64,000 nt of DNA from Vibrio zhugei (GCF_003716875.1 NZ_CP033077.1:868001-932000); one strand, 5' to 3'. Positions 37,220 to 46,835 are shown, counted from the first letter of the stretch. The notes: generated by a model from the letters alone, not told the origin. Program-made: numbers and translations.

Positions 37220-39295
37220 TTGGTTGTCCATCGCTTTGAAGGGCATGAATCGTTATCAGAGAGTGTCTTCAAAGGGCAACCGTGCTACGGCTTTCACTAT
37301 CGATTTGAATTAGCAAGCCGACAATCGACCATCACGCCACAGCAGGTGGTGGATAGAGCCGTGGATGTCACTGTGTTTCGTAATGACGAGGTGGTGCAGC
37401 GTATCAATGGCATTGTACGCCAGTTTACGCAAGGCGATATTGGTCATCGCTTTACCTATTATTCTTTAACGCTGGTCCCCACACTGGAACGGTTATCCTT
37501 ACGTCAAAACAGCCGTATCTTTCAGCTCAAAACGGTCCCTGACATCTTGTCCACCTTGCTACAAGAAATGGGCATTAATGATTATGCCTTTAATTTGCAA
37601 CGGACGTGTGCTCAGCGCGAGTTTTGTGTGCAATACCGGGAAACGGATTTAGCCTTTTTACATCGTCTCGCCGCCGAAGAGGGACTGGTGTATAACTTTA
37701 CCCATAAGCAAGGCAAGCACACGTTAGTGTTTACCGATGCGAGCGCCAACCTGCCTTCACTCAGTGCGCCGGTTCCCTATAATGCGCTGGTAGGTGGCAC
37801 CAATGATGAGCCGTATATTTCACAATTGAATGCCCATACTCGCAGCGAAGTCAGCAGCACGGCGTTGCAAGATTACAGTTTTAAAAAGCCAGCGTATCAA
37901 TTTGCTCAGCAAGCGCGTGGGCAAAATATGGACTATCAATTGACCGATTACGAACATTTTGATTCGCCTGGTCGGTTCAAAGATGATGAATCCGGTAAAG
38001 CGTTTAACCAAATTCGTTTAGAGTACCTGCGCCGTGAAGCCAAAACTTTCCGCGGGAAAAGCAACCAAGCGGCGTTGCGAGCGGGGTATGGTTTCACGCT
38101 TTCTGAGCACCTTGATACGGCGATGAATGCCGATTATGTGCTGGTGGCGGTCACCCATCAAGGCACCCAGCCTCAAGCACTAGAAGAAGAAGGCGGCAGT
38201 GGCGCCACCACTTACTCAAACCAGTTTACGGCCATTCCCAGCACGGTGAATTGGCGTGCCACCCCGCAACCGAAACCGCTGGTGGATGGGCCAATGATGG
38301 CAATAGTCGTGGGTCCGAAAGGCGAGGAAATTTTCTGTGACGATTACGGGCGTGTGAAAGTGCATTTTCCATGGGACCGGTATTCGTCTGCCGATGAACA
38401 TAGCTCATGCTGGGTACGCGTGTCACAAGGTTGGGCAGGCTCGCAATATGGCATGCTTGCCATTCCACGGATTGGCCACGAAGTGATTGTCTCGTTTTTA
38501 AATGGTGACCCCGATCAGCCGATCATCACCGGCCGTACTTATCATGCGACCAATACCGCACCTTATCCATTGCCAGATAATAAAACCAAAACCGTGATCC
38601 GCTCAGAGACCCATCAAGGGGAAGGGTTTAATGAACTGAGCTTTGAAGATCAAGCGGACAGCGAGCAAATTCATGTGCATGCGCAAAAAGACTATGAAGG
38701 GCTGATTGAAAACGATCATACACAGCTGATTCATAACGATAAACATCTCACCGTTGACCGCGATAGTTATAGCCAAGTCAAAAATAACCGTCATTTGACG
38801 ATCCGTGGCGAGAGCCGCACTAAAATTACCAAAAATCACAATGTAGATATAAAAGGCTCACTGCAACAAAAAGTCACGGACAAAACCATTGTGGATGCGG
38901 GTAGTGAGGTCCATCTCAAAGCCGGTAACAAGATTGTGTTAAACGGTGGGGATGAAATGACCCTCAAAGTGGGCGGTAGCTTTATCAAAATGGACGCAGC
39001 AGGGGTAACCGTGGTTGGCTCAGCCATCAATATCAACTCCGGTGGCAGCGCAGGCGCAGGCTCCGGATACGCAGGACTCGCCGCCTTACTGCCTAAAGCC
39101 TTAAAAGAAATCAAAGCTTTAGCCGCAGGCATCATGCCGAGTGCGGTAGCGTCTCAATCGGGAGCGAGTGAAGAAGTAAAAGCGGCCGAGGTACCACAAG
39201 AGAGCGTCGCTCAGTTGGATGAATTGGCGGTTGGCCAGCAAGTGGAAGCACTGAAAGGGAAAGCCTCTGTCGCAGAGAGTTGTAAGGCGAAATAA
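37220..39295 (+). CDS. vgrG: VgrG spike protein, second copy (5' end damaged)
   Basis: 691 residues from the only in-frame start-type codon, TTG 37220, which has no ribosome-binding sequence. VgrG homology starts earlier: bases from about 37187 read ISKIDGLDDDTLVVHRFEG, matching the first copy from about residue 6, but no ATG/GTG/TTG precedes it after the stop at 37169. The rest is complete: gp27-like base, OB-fold (GRVKVHFPWDRY, SCWVRVSQGWAG) and beta-helix needle, with a different tail from the first copy (Ala/Glu-rich, no Cys cluster). It leads a vasW-vasX-tsiV2 unit. Expression is doubtful because both start codon and promoter are missing. Confidence 0.82.
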   Translation: MVVHRFEGHESLSESVFKGQPCYGFHYRFELASRQSTITPQQVVDRAVDVTVFRNDEVVQRINGIVRQFTQGDIGHRFTYYSLTLVPTLERLSLRQNSRIFQLKTVPDILSTLLQEMGINDYAFNLQRTCAQREFCVQYRETDLAFLHRLAAEEGLVYNFTHKQGKHTLVFTDASANLPSLSAPVPYNALVGGTNDEPYISQLNAHTRSEVSSTALQDYSFKKPAYQFAQQARGQNMDYQLTDYEHFDSPGRFKDDESGKAFNQIRLEYLRREAKTFRGKSNQAALRAGYGFTLSEHLDTAMNADYVLVAVTHQGTQPQALEEEGGSGATTYSNQFTAIPSTVNWRATPQPKPLVDGPMMAIVVGPKGEEIFCDDYGRVKVHFPWDRYSSADEHSSCWVRVSQGWAGSQYGMLAIPRIGHEVIVSFLNGDPDQPIITGRTYHATNTAPYPLPDNKTKTVIRSETHQGEGFNELSFEDQADSEQIHVHAQKDYEGLIENDHTQLIHNDKHLTVDRDSYSQVKNNRHLTIRGESRTKITKNHNVDIKGSLQQKVTDKTIVDAGSEVHLKAGNKIVLNGGDEMTLKVGGSFIKMDAAGVTVVGSAININSGGSAGAGSGYAGLAALLPKALKEIKALAAGIMPSAVASQSGASEEVKAAEVPQESVAQLDELAVGQQVEALKGKASVAESCKAK

Positions 39296-40191
39296 TGGTA
39301 GTCACATTTCAATTAAGCGAACTAAAACCCTCATTTGCTGAGCACGATGTGAATACGCCAATGTATTTGTTTGTTGATGGCGGCCAAGTCGACAATCTTG
39401 TTACGTACTTGTATCAATTACCCGGTCATTTAGATATTGAGCCGATGTATTTGTATCCGCCTTATGATGCCTTAAAGGAAGTCTCTCCCTACATGGTGCG
39501 TGCAACGGCAGAGGTGAAGCAATGGTTTTTTAGTCTCAATGATATTACCGCGGGTTTCTTTTTTAGCTCAGATGAGCCTCTGGACAGTCTTCGAGATTAT
39601 TATCGTCGTTTTATTCAAGTGCAGACACCGTATCACAGTGAGGTGATGCTAAAAATGGCCCATTCCGAAGTGGCTTGGGTACTATTGAGTCATGCGGATT
39701 CACCTTTTTGGGGCGCAATGCAAACGGCATGGTTGCCCACGCGTTTAGGGTGGCAGGTGCTGCATGCGCCTAAAAATCCCATCTCACTCGATAGCGAGAC
39801 CATGTTTGTGCTTAATGATGAGGTATGGCAAGAGTTGGGGCGGATTTCCTGGCGTAATAATCTAGAAACGATCGCCGCGCATCTCGATCGTTACTTCCCT
39901 GAGGTTCGTGGTAAGCACCTTGATTTTGGGGGTTGGATTCATGACCATGCCACAATCGGGTATCAACAAGGTTTTACGACAGAACGTGATTTGTTGCAAT
40001 ACTTTAACGTGCTGGCGTGTGTGGGGGATAACCCCAAACACATTGAGAGGCGACACCCCAATATCTATACATTAATGACGAAACCATCGGCATCCACCCC
40101 TTCCCAACGAATAGAAAAAGCCGCAGAGATGGCATGGGCATATTACGAAACGTCAGTACAAGGCGAGGCAGGAGAACAATCCAATGGCTAA
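39295..40191 (+). CDS. vasW: DUF4123 adaptor, VasW-like
   Basis: 298 residues. DUF4123 region in the first 200 residues (YLFVDGGQVDNLVTYLYQL, then AGFFFSSDEPLDSL and SEVMLKMAHSEVAWVL), followed by a helical tail. Its ATG overlaps the vgrG2 stop (TAATG) and its end overlaps the effector gene by 8 bases. The order vgrG-DUF4123-MIX effector-membrane immunity is that of V. cholerae vgrG2-vasW-vasX-tsiV2, where VasW is needed for VasX delivery. Confidence 0.82.
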   Translation: MVVTFQLSELKPSFAEHDVNTPMYLFVDGGQVDNLVTYLYQLPGHLDIEPMYLYPPYDALKEVSPYMVRATAEVKQWFFSLNDITAGFFFSSDEPLDSLRDYYRRFIQVQTPYHSEVMLKMAHSEVAWVLLSHADSPFWGAMQTAWLPTRLGWQVLHAPKNPISLDSETMFVLNDEVWQELGRISWRNNLETIAAHLDRYFPEVRGKHLDFGGWIHDHATIGYQQGFTTERDLLQYFNVLACVGDNPKHIERRHPNIYTLMTKPSASTPSQRIEKAAEMAWAYYETSVQGEAGEQSNG

Positions 40192-43100
40192 TCCAGTTAC
40201 AGAAAGTAAAAACAAAGGTCGTGATACTGACGCGAGCTCACCGTCAAAACGTTGCCCAGTGAGTGGCGAAGGTGTCGCGATTATCCCCGTCCGTTACGCG
40301 ATTGATGATGTGGATGAGAACGGTCATCAGCTTAACCCATTGCCTGAAGAAGGCGATTGGCATGGTCCATTTGATTTAGAGCATGCCAAATATACGATGC
40401 GTCGCCTGCGTGATGGGTGGCTGTATGTGTATGATGAAGATGGCGAGACTTTCAATGAGTATCAAGTCGATGGGGCCAACCTGATTAAATATAATTGGGG
40501 TGCTGATGAAGCCAGCAAAGCGCCAGAAGAGCGTGGCAGTGCCGGCGAAAGTAAGGTGTATTTATCGTATCCGGCTAAGCATACGCTGTATCTCGGTTTT
40601 AGTTATCATCGTTGGACATGGCGCGTGTGTGAGCACATGCGCTCTCACGCATCAGATCGTAAAAAATGGATGCGCAAGCTGGATCTCAATAATTATTGTC
40701 ACGGTCAATCCCTGTATCGCAATCATGCGGGGTATTATGAGGGATTGACTCAAGCGGTGGCGGATATCGATAATGGGGGCAGCCTACTTTATAAAGACAT
40801 GTTTACGACCACCTGCACTCCGCTTAAACAAACCGAACCATCCCAACCGGAACCGGAAGAATTAGGCTTAGGCTGGCTACATGGCTTAAATGTATCCGAT
40901 GACGAATTCATGAAAATGAATGGCATTGACGATAAGCCTGTTACATTGCCATTTCCAGCCACACCTGAAAAAGAAGCGCTTGAGAAGCGCGTGAACGACA
41001 CGCCTTTAGTGAAAGTCAAACCCAGAGCGACGATAAACGAGTATACGCTGCCTGATAAAACCGCAGGGTTGTTTATAGCCCTCGATGATCCGCTAGCCGA
41101 TTTGTGTGATTTAACCGCGCAATTAGCACTCTCATGGGCGGAAAAAGAGCAGGTGGTCGGCAGTGAGCAAAAGACTCACAAAGTGCGCATGGCGGAAATC
41201 ACGCGGAAAATCGCCGCGGTGCCGTTACCCGACACGCTGCACGATACCGATGAGCTCTCCGCTGCTGAGCTTTCTGAGCATTTGAAAAATGATCCAATTC
41301 TAGAGTTACGTTATGAGGAACGTTTAAATCAGCTACTCAAAACGGATTATGAGTTTAATCAGGAAGTCGAACGTATGCCGCGTGGTGGGATATTAGCGTT
41401 AAGTGATGACGATGCTGAATCTATGGTTAGACGTAACTATCCCAATTTCGATAACAATATTCAGCAATTAAAAAGCCAATGTGGGATTGACATTAATGAA
41501 GCGCTTCGTGAGCAATATTGTAAGCTCAAAGAGAGTGAAATTCCCGAGCAAGCTCGTTTATTTGATGAAGATGGCGAGCAGGGCCTATATTCGTTCCTAT
41601 TGGATTTTTATCAGCAAACGCAAGGGAAAAATGAAGTCATTACCCAGCGCTTTAATGAAGTGGAAGCCGCCGTTCGTCAGTTGAGTAAGAATCCACTTGC
41701 CCTGGGGTTAGATAATCAACACAGTTTTGATCAGGCGTATTTTCTCTCGATTGCCAGCCAAGTCGTAATGATGCTCAAAAATACGGCGATAGATGAGGCA
41801 TTGACGCAGCGGTTTGTCGGTTTACTGTCATTGAGTCACCCTGATAATCTAGTGAGTTTAGCGCCATTCGCTTTATCAAAAGAGGTATGGCAAGCACTGG
41901 AGGCAGCAAATCCAATTAATGAACAAAATATCAGCGCGGCCTCGTTGGGCTCGGCGGGAGATTGGGGGAATGTATTAGGACGGATTTCAGAATCGCAAGC
42001 GTTTATCTATGACACCCGGCTGGATGATCAGCAGTGGTATCAAGCGTTAGTGCTCCCGGTGAGAAAGTCGATAGAGTCCTTCAAAACGGTGTATCAAAGT
42101 CACGCAAGTGGTTATTTCAGTGCCATGATGGATAACCTGATGTACCTGAAGTCCACAACCAGCAGTAATCCTAATGTGAACGCATTACATTCCCTGACCA
42201 GTGCTTTTCGAATGATGTTGATGCATAAGCTCGGCGGAGGTAAAAAGGCATCCATTAAAGCCAATAACAATTTTAAAGCTGAGCTTAAACAGTATCAGCG
42301 TAGAGTATTAGAGTATCAAAACCGACTCATAAACTTTAACAATAGCCTTGCTCGCGGTGGCATGGCGGTTAATGATAAGCACATTGCCAAAGAACGTCAG
42401 GCGTTTGAAGCCGAGAAGGTGCAACTTGAACTCGATAAGCCCGAGTTTGTCACGCTTGCCAATCAAGAGTTGCGCAGCCAAGTGCACACGATCAAAGAGC
42501 AGGTTCTAAAGAACATTAATCAGAGCAAAGAGGCGTGGAAATACCTGGGTGGTTTAGGCAGTTTGATTGCGGTACTCAACGTGATTAACCTCAATTCGGT
42601 GACCCAAGCCTATGAGTTTAAAAACAACGAGAATGACAGTTTTGATGCCGCCGATCGAGAGCTGATTTCCACTTGGGCTTGGACCGCCAATGCGGTGATT
42701 TCGGTGTTTCGTGATAAATCTTGGTCTCAAGTTATGATCAATGGATGGGAGAAAAATGACTTTTCTTATGTGGCTCAAAGAGGCGGTAAAGCACTCGCGA
42801 ATAAATTAATCATGAGAACGCTAGCAGCCGGTGTTTTAGGCGCGGTTGCCGCCGCGCTGGAAGGCGCCAATTGCTGGGGTGAAATGTGGAGCCATAGCAA
42901 TTCAGGTGCGGAAAAAGTACTTTATGGATTAAAGTTTACTGCTCTAGCCTTACAAGGGGGTATATCATTAGCACAAGCAGGGCTTTCACTTGCTATCCGA
43001 AGTGGTATGCAACTGAGTATTGGTGTAATGTTTGCACCTATATTTGTCACCGGTTTGTGGGTGGCGGGTATTGTATATTTACTCGCCACAGTACTTATTG

Positions 43101-43675
43101 CTGTCTTTACATTGCCGAAAATGGCGAAATGGTTACGGCAATCGACTTGGGGTGTGGATTATAATGATGAATGGAGCGTGGAAGAAGAAATCAAACGACT
43201 GGAAAATCTGATTTATCAGCCAAGTGTTTCGCTAGAAAAAGTCAATATTAAATACGTTGTGTCTGATCATCTTAGTATGGCTCAAGAGACCTATGACTGG
43301 GAATTAAAAATCGTTATGCCTAAAGTCTTTGAGGGGAGAACCATTGGCTTAAATATCAGTACTAAGTACATCGCGCCAACGAATAGGTATAAATTTGATT
43401 CTGATAAAGTTGCTCCAAAACTTGTGAATACTCAGGGGGAATGGTCTATTGATCGAGAAAGTGAACGACCTGTATATACCGTGGCGTTACTTAAACAGAA
43501 TGATATTGCTTACAATATATTCTTGGATGTCCCTTCTAATATTCTGTCGACGGAAAAAATTGGTTATGTCATGTCTACACAAGGGAAAAACCAAGGACAA
43601 CTTGAATTGAAATCCGCACAAGACGTATTACGTAAACCTGTGACCGTAAATGAACTGACAGTGAGCGCATCATGA
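40184..43675 (+). CDS. vasX: VasX-like T6SS effector with MIX motif, membrane-active
   Basis: 1163 residues. A MIX marker motif (pattern hRxGhhYhh) is seen as LRDGWLYVY at residues 75-83, in a domain starting KRCPVSGEGVAIIPVRYA. The middle is long and helical, with a coiled-coil-like stretch near 690-790. The C-terminal part has hydrophobic segments near 873-893, 920-940 and 945-977, then a soluble beta-rich end. This matches V. cholerae VasX, a colicin-like effector that permeabilises the inner membrane. Its stop overlaps the immunity gene by four bases (ATGA). VasX identity rests on architecture and context, not on a search. Confidence 0.85.
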   Translation: MANPVTESKNKGRDTDASSPSKRCPVSGEGVAIIPVRYAIDDVDENGHQLNPLPEEGDWHGPFDLEHAKYTMRRLRDGWLYVYDEDGETFNEYQVDGANLIKYNWGADEASKAPEERGSAGESKVYLSYPAKHTLYLGFSYHRWTWRVCEHMRSHASDRKKWMRKLDLNNYCHGQSLYRNHAGYYEGLTQAVADIDNGGSLLYKDMFTTTCTPLKQTEPSQPEPEELGLGWLHGLNVSDDEFMKMNGIDDKPVTLPFPATPEKEALEKRVNDTPLVKVKPRATINEYTLPDKTAGLFIALDDPLADLCDLTAQLALSWAEKEQVVGSEQKTHKVRMAEITRKIAAVPLPDTLHDTDELSAAELSEHLKNDPILELRYEERLNQLLKTDYEFNQEVERMPRGGILALSDDDAESMVRRNYPNFDNNIQQLKSQCGIDINEALREQYCKLKESEIPEQARLFDEDGEQGLYSFLLDFYQQTQGKNEVITQRFNEVEAAVRQLSKNPLALGLDNQHSFDQAYFLSIASQVVMMLKNTAIDEALTQRFVGLLSLSHPDNLVSLAPFALSKEVWQALEAANPINEQNISAASLGSAGDWGNVLGRISESQAFIYDTRLDDQQWYQALVLPVRKSIESFKTVYQSHASGYFSAMMDNLMYLKSTTSSNPNVNALHSLTSAFRMMLMHKLGGGKKASIKANNNFKAELKQYQRRVLEYQNRLINFNNSLARGGMAVNDKHIAKERQAFEAEKVQLELDKPEFVTLANQELRSQVHTIKEQVLKNINQSKEAWKYLGGLGSLIAVLNVINLNSVTQAYEFKNNENDSFDAADRELISTWAWTANAVISVFRDKSWSQVMINGWEKNDFSYVAQRGGKALANKLIMRTLAAGVLGAVAAALEGANCWGEMWSHSNSGAEKVLYGLKFTALALQGGISLAQAGLSLAIRSGMQLSIGVMFAPIFVTGLWVAGIVYLLATVLIAVFTLPKMAKWLRQSTWGVDYNDEWSVEEEIKRLENLIYQPSVSLEKVNIKYVVSDHLSMAQETYDWELKIVMPKVFEGRTIGLNISTKYIAPTNRYKFDSDKVAPKLVNTQGEWSIDRESERPVYTVALLKQNDIAYNIFLDVPSNILSTEKIGYVMSTQGKNQGQLELKSAQDVLRKPVTVNELTVSAS

Positions 43676-44421
43676 TTTCCAATGAAGAGATAAAACAACG
43701 ACAAGCACAGCTCGATAGCGAAGAGATTATCTTTGAATGGGAAGCGATTTATCCTGCTATCATCGGGAAAAATAGTAAGCTAGCTAGGTTTTGTCTTGGT
43801 GCTTTGCCTATGTTAATCGTTGGCATATTATATACTTGGTTTGTAGTACTGAAAGAAGCTTATATAACATTGATCCCTATGTATGTAGGATTAACTCTAG
43901 CATGCTATTTTGTCTACTTTCTGCAATTGTCTGATAATAAATGTTGTTATCAATTAACCCAAAAAGGGGTCATTACCTATACACAGCAAAATATTCCGGA
44001 ATCAGTTTATAGATTTTTTAGAGGGTTTGCTTGGTTTGGAATGGGAATTTGTGTTGTCGCAGCGGTTGTAGTTGGCCCAGCGGTATTTGTTGGGGCAGGA
44101 GCATTTGCATTGATGTCGTTCGCCTTTCGTGATTTTAAACCTAAAGTTGACAAAAGGAATTATCTATTTTGGGGTGAAGTGAAAATTTATGATATCTATG
44201 ATGAACATAATATCATGTTTGTGAGTAGTGCTCCTATAAACTGCGGAGATACAAAGCTTTTTTATAATAATGAAGATACAAAAAATATTATAATAAACAA
44301 TTTATATATGATATTAAAGCAGCCTGATTTTCTTAGAGTAAAAACGAGTAATGATGCGTATAATGATGAGTTTATGCAAAAAATGTTTAAATCTTATCGA
44401 GAACAAAATCCTATTAAATAG
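43672..44421 (+). CDS. tsiV2: TsiV2-like membrane immunity protein
   Basis: 249 residues with three transmembrane helices (about 38-60, 62-82, 116-147) and a hydrophilic C-terminal domain. Size and topology match TsiV2, which protects against VasX in V. cholerae; an integral-membrane immunity protein fits a pore-forming toxin. The ATGA overlap with vasX couples their translation. A truncated near-copy lies at 35550. Confidence 0.85.
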   Translation: MISNEEIKQRQAQLDSEEIIFEWEAIYPAIIGKNSKLARFCLGALPMLIVGILYTWFVVLKEAYITLIPMYVGLTLACYFVYFLQLSDNKCCYQLTQKGVITYTQQNIPESVYRFFRGFAWFGMGICVVAAVVVGPAVFVGAGAFALMSFAFRDFKPKVDKRNYLFWGEVKIYDIYDEHNIMFVSSAPINCGDTKLFYNNEDTKNIIINNLYMILKQPDFLRVKTSNDAYNDEFMQKMFKSYREQNPIK

Positions 44422-44488
44422 CATTAATTAGAATAAATCGATCATTAATATTCAATATCAAGCAGTCAAAATCATTGTTTAAAAACAC

Positions 44489-44536
44489 CCGATTTCAGAT
44501 AATAAGTGCGACATTCATGGAAATATGTAGAAGAGG
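44489..44536 (+). repeat. 48-bp extra IS30 left end
   Basis: The first 48 bases of the element (CCCGATTTCAGATAATAAGT ... AGAAGAGG) occur once here and again at the start of the complete copy D directly adjacent, forming a tandem repeat of the IS end. It is a remnant of an earlier copy into which copy D inserted, or of a rearrangement between copies. Confidence 0.85.
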
Positions 44537-45625
44537 CCCGATTTCAGATAATAAGTGCGACATTCATGGAAATATGTAGAAGAGGAAGCCAACTGCTGAA
44601 AGTGGTACGCTCTTCTCGCCAAAGAAACAAGCAGTACTACCATGAATTATCAACAGTTGACCGAAGGCAGAAGATACCAGATTTCTGCTCTTTTGGAACG
44701 GGGAATTTCGGTTCCTGAAATAGCTAAAACAGTTCAGTGCCACCGCTCGACGGTATACCGTGAGCTTAAACGCGGTCGGAAGGGAGAGCATTATTGCCCT
44801 AACGAAGCCCAGATGTCGTCTACCAAAAAGCGCAAAACAGCACGTAAATACCGAATACCAAAGGAACGTGTCGATTTTATCCGCCTTCTTTTAGAAACAG
44901 ATTGGAGTCCAGAGCAGATTTCTAATGTATTAACGAAAATTGGTGCATCTGTCAGTCATGAGTGGATCTATCGCTTTGTTGCTCAAGATAAACGCTTGGG
45001 CGGTAAGTTATATCGTCACTTGAGACAAGGTCATAAGCGGTATCGCCGAGGTAAACAAGAGAAAGCTCCAGCGATAAAAAATGCCGTTTCGATTGATGAT
45101 AGACCAAGCATCGTTGACAGTAAGGAGCGGTTTGGTGACTGGGAAATCGACACTGTGCTAGGTAAGCATGGTACAGGTGCAATGGTGACTATTTTAGAGC
45201 GTAAGACTCGATTTTACGTGGTAAAGAAAGTGCCATCTAAGTCAGCGGATGATGTCACCAAAGCGACAATAGAGCTACTGAAGCCCTATAAGAAACATGT
45301 CCATACCATTACGGCAGATAACGGGCGAGAGTTTGCAGGTCATGAAACCATCGCAAAAGAATTAAAGGCTGATGTGTACTTTGCTCATCCGTACAGTTCT
45401 TGGGAGCGTGGTGCTAATGAGAATGCGAACGGTCTTTTAAGGCAATATGTGAAGAAAGGAACCGATCTAACGACAGTGACGGACATCGATATAGAGTTCG
45501 CTTTATCGCGGATAAATTACCGTCCGAGAAAGTGTTTAGGCTTCAAGCAGGCAGCCATTATATTTGAGGAGATGGCTTTAGCTTCTTGATATTGGAGAGT
45601 GTCGCACTTCGCAGTTGAATTCGGG
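44537..45625 (+). mobile_element. IS30-family insertion sequence, copy D
   Basis: 1089 bp, complete, same strand as copy B. On its left is the 48-bp extra end; on its right it abuts the interior of a sodium:solute symporter gene with no target duplication and no other half of that gene. It therefore marks a deletion joining the T6SS region to the pectin locus. Confidence 0.92.
44642..45589 (+). CDS. IS30-family transposase (copy D)
   Basis: 315 residues, identical in protein sequence to the other three copies and intact. Confidence 0.95.
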   Translation: MNYQQLTEGRRYQISALLERGISVPEIAKTVQCHRSTVYRELKRGRKGEHYCPNEAQMSSTKKRKTARKYRIPKERVDFIRLLLETDWSPEQISNVLTKIGASVSHEWIYRFVAQDKRLGGKLYRHLRQGHKRYRRGKQEKAPAIKNAVSIDDRPSIVDSKERFGDWEIDTVLGKHGTGAMVTILERKTRFYVVKKVPSKSADDVTKATIELLKPYKKHVHTITADNGREFAGHETIAKELKADVYFAHPYSSWERGANENANGLLRQYVKKGTDLTTVTDIDIEFALSRINYRPRKCLGFKQAAIIFEEMALAS

Positions 45626-46347
45626 TTAATGCTTTGCAGTTGTTTGACAATAAAGAATAAGAAGGACCCGACGATCAGTAATGGATAGTTCATATCAGGA
45701 CCAACCACGAAGCCGCCTGGAAATTTATCAATGATTTCTCCTGGACCGCCAACGACAAATAAAGCGACGACTGCACACGCGACTGAAATCACCGCGACAA
45801 CGAGGGTTTGAATAAAGTCGGAGGCGACTACCCCCCATGCGCCACTGATTAAAGAGACTAAGAGTACCGCAGCCCCAGTTAAATAGATGGTCAGATTTAT
45901 ATCGGTATCGAAAACTGCAGACGCAAAGACGCCCAATCCATTTAACCAGACTCCAGCGTTTAATACGCTGAGTGGGATGATAACCCACGTAAAGAATTGC
46001 TCGTTACCGTTACCAAACCGACGTCGTACGCCTTCAGTCGGAGTGTCTACGCGTGTTTGCCTAAAACGTTTTGCGAAATAGAAGTACGCAAATGCATAGG
46101 CGACCATGTTACCAATGAACACGCCGAGAATTTCAAAGCCTGAGCTGAAAGCCTTACCAGCAGCCCCGGTAAATGTCCATGCGGAAAACTGGGTCATAAA
46201 AGCGGTTGCACCAACCATCCACCAAAGCATTTTCCCACCGCCCCGGAAGTAATCGCTCGTACTTTTACTCGCCATTTTTTTGAATAACACACTGATCATA
46301 ATCATTAATGCAAAGTAACCAGCTATCACCAGATAGTCGTATTCCAT
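45626..46347 (-). pseudogene. Sodium:solute symporter (SSS family), cut by IS30 copy D
   Basis: About 240 codons of an SSS-family transporter from ATG 46347 (GGAG at a good distance; the TTG at 46359 is less likely). Visible features: helix 1 YLVIAGYFALMIMISVLF, the TSDYFRGGGKM loop and the MTQFSAWTFTGAAG helix typical of sodium symporters. Family members have roughly 500-600 residues, so over half is missing. Divergent from kdgM in a pectin locus, it was probably an oligouronide or uronate importer (ToaA-like). The copy now looks non-functional. Confidence 0.85.
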
Positions 46348-46357
46348 AGTATTCTCC

Positions 46358-46370
46358 AAAACGATGTTTT
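46358..46370. promoter_or_regulatory. Candidate KdgR operator at the symporter start
   Basis: AAAACGATGTTTT, a palindrome with AAAAC/GTTTT arms, directly upstream of the symporter ribosome-binding site. Similar 13-mers recur at 46648, 46836, 52228 and 55780. Confidence 0.5.
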
Positions 46371-46457
46371 AATTTTATCGAAGTATATTTTCGTTATTGA
46401 TTTTCAACTGTGATTCAAATCGAAACATCGGTTCATTTATGTAAATGTATAAAGATA

Positions 46458-46473
46458 TGTGACGGGTTTCACG
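46458..46473. promoter_or_regulatory. Candidate CRP site
   Basis: TGTGACGGGTTTCACG fits TGTGA-N6-TCACA with one mismatch. It lies 111 bases upstream of the symporter start in the divergent region; cAMP-CRP control is usual for pectin genes. Confidence 0.5.
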
Positions 46474-46647
46474 GAAAGTTAGGGGATGATTCTATGAGGG
46501 AATGATGGATTCTTAGTGACTTTGGTTAGAGTATATCTGGTACTGTGGTACTGTTTGTGTCCATTTGGGGAAGGATTTTTGACCGGTGGAGTGATGGATG
46601 ACTCGATTTATGAGTGCTGAGTTTTCATAGCAATAATATTTCAAATA

Positions 46648-46660
46648 AAAACAATGTATT
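46648..46660. promoter_or_regulatory. Candidate KdgR operator
   Basis: AAAACAATGTATT, one mismatch from the AAAACRATGTTTT pattern, within the symporter-kdgM divergent region. Confidence 0.4.
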
Positions 46661-46835
46661 ATTTGTTATTTTTAGATGTATCTACTTTTATAGATAATCA
46701 TGTATTTCAACGAGTTTATCGCTAGATCTGTCACCGGTATCGTCAGTGTTAGTGGGTAAATACATAGTATTGAATATGTGATTGGGTGTTTTCTCACGAT
46801 TTAAATCTTTTACACTTCTTATATTTTTTAAAAAT

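Noticed and set aside
37184..37220. ATT at 37184 as the true vgrG2 start
   Set aside because: AAGGA is too close (2 bases) for normal initiation and ATT is a very rare start; kept only as a possibility in the finding.
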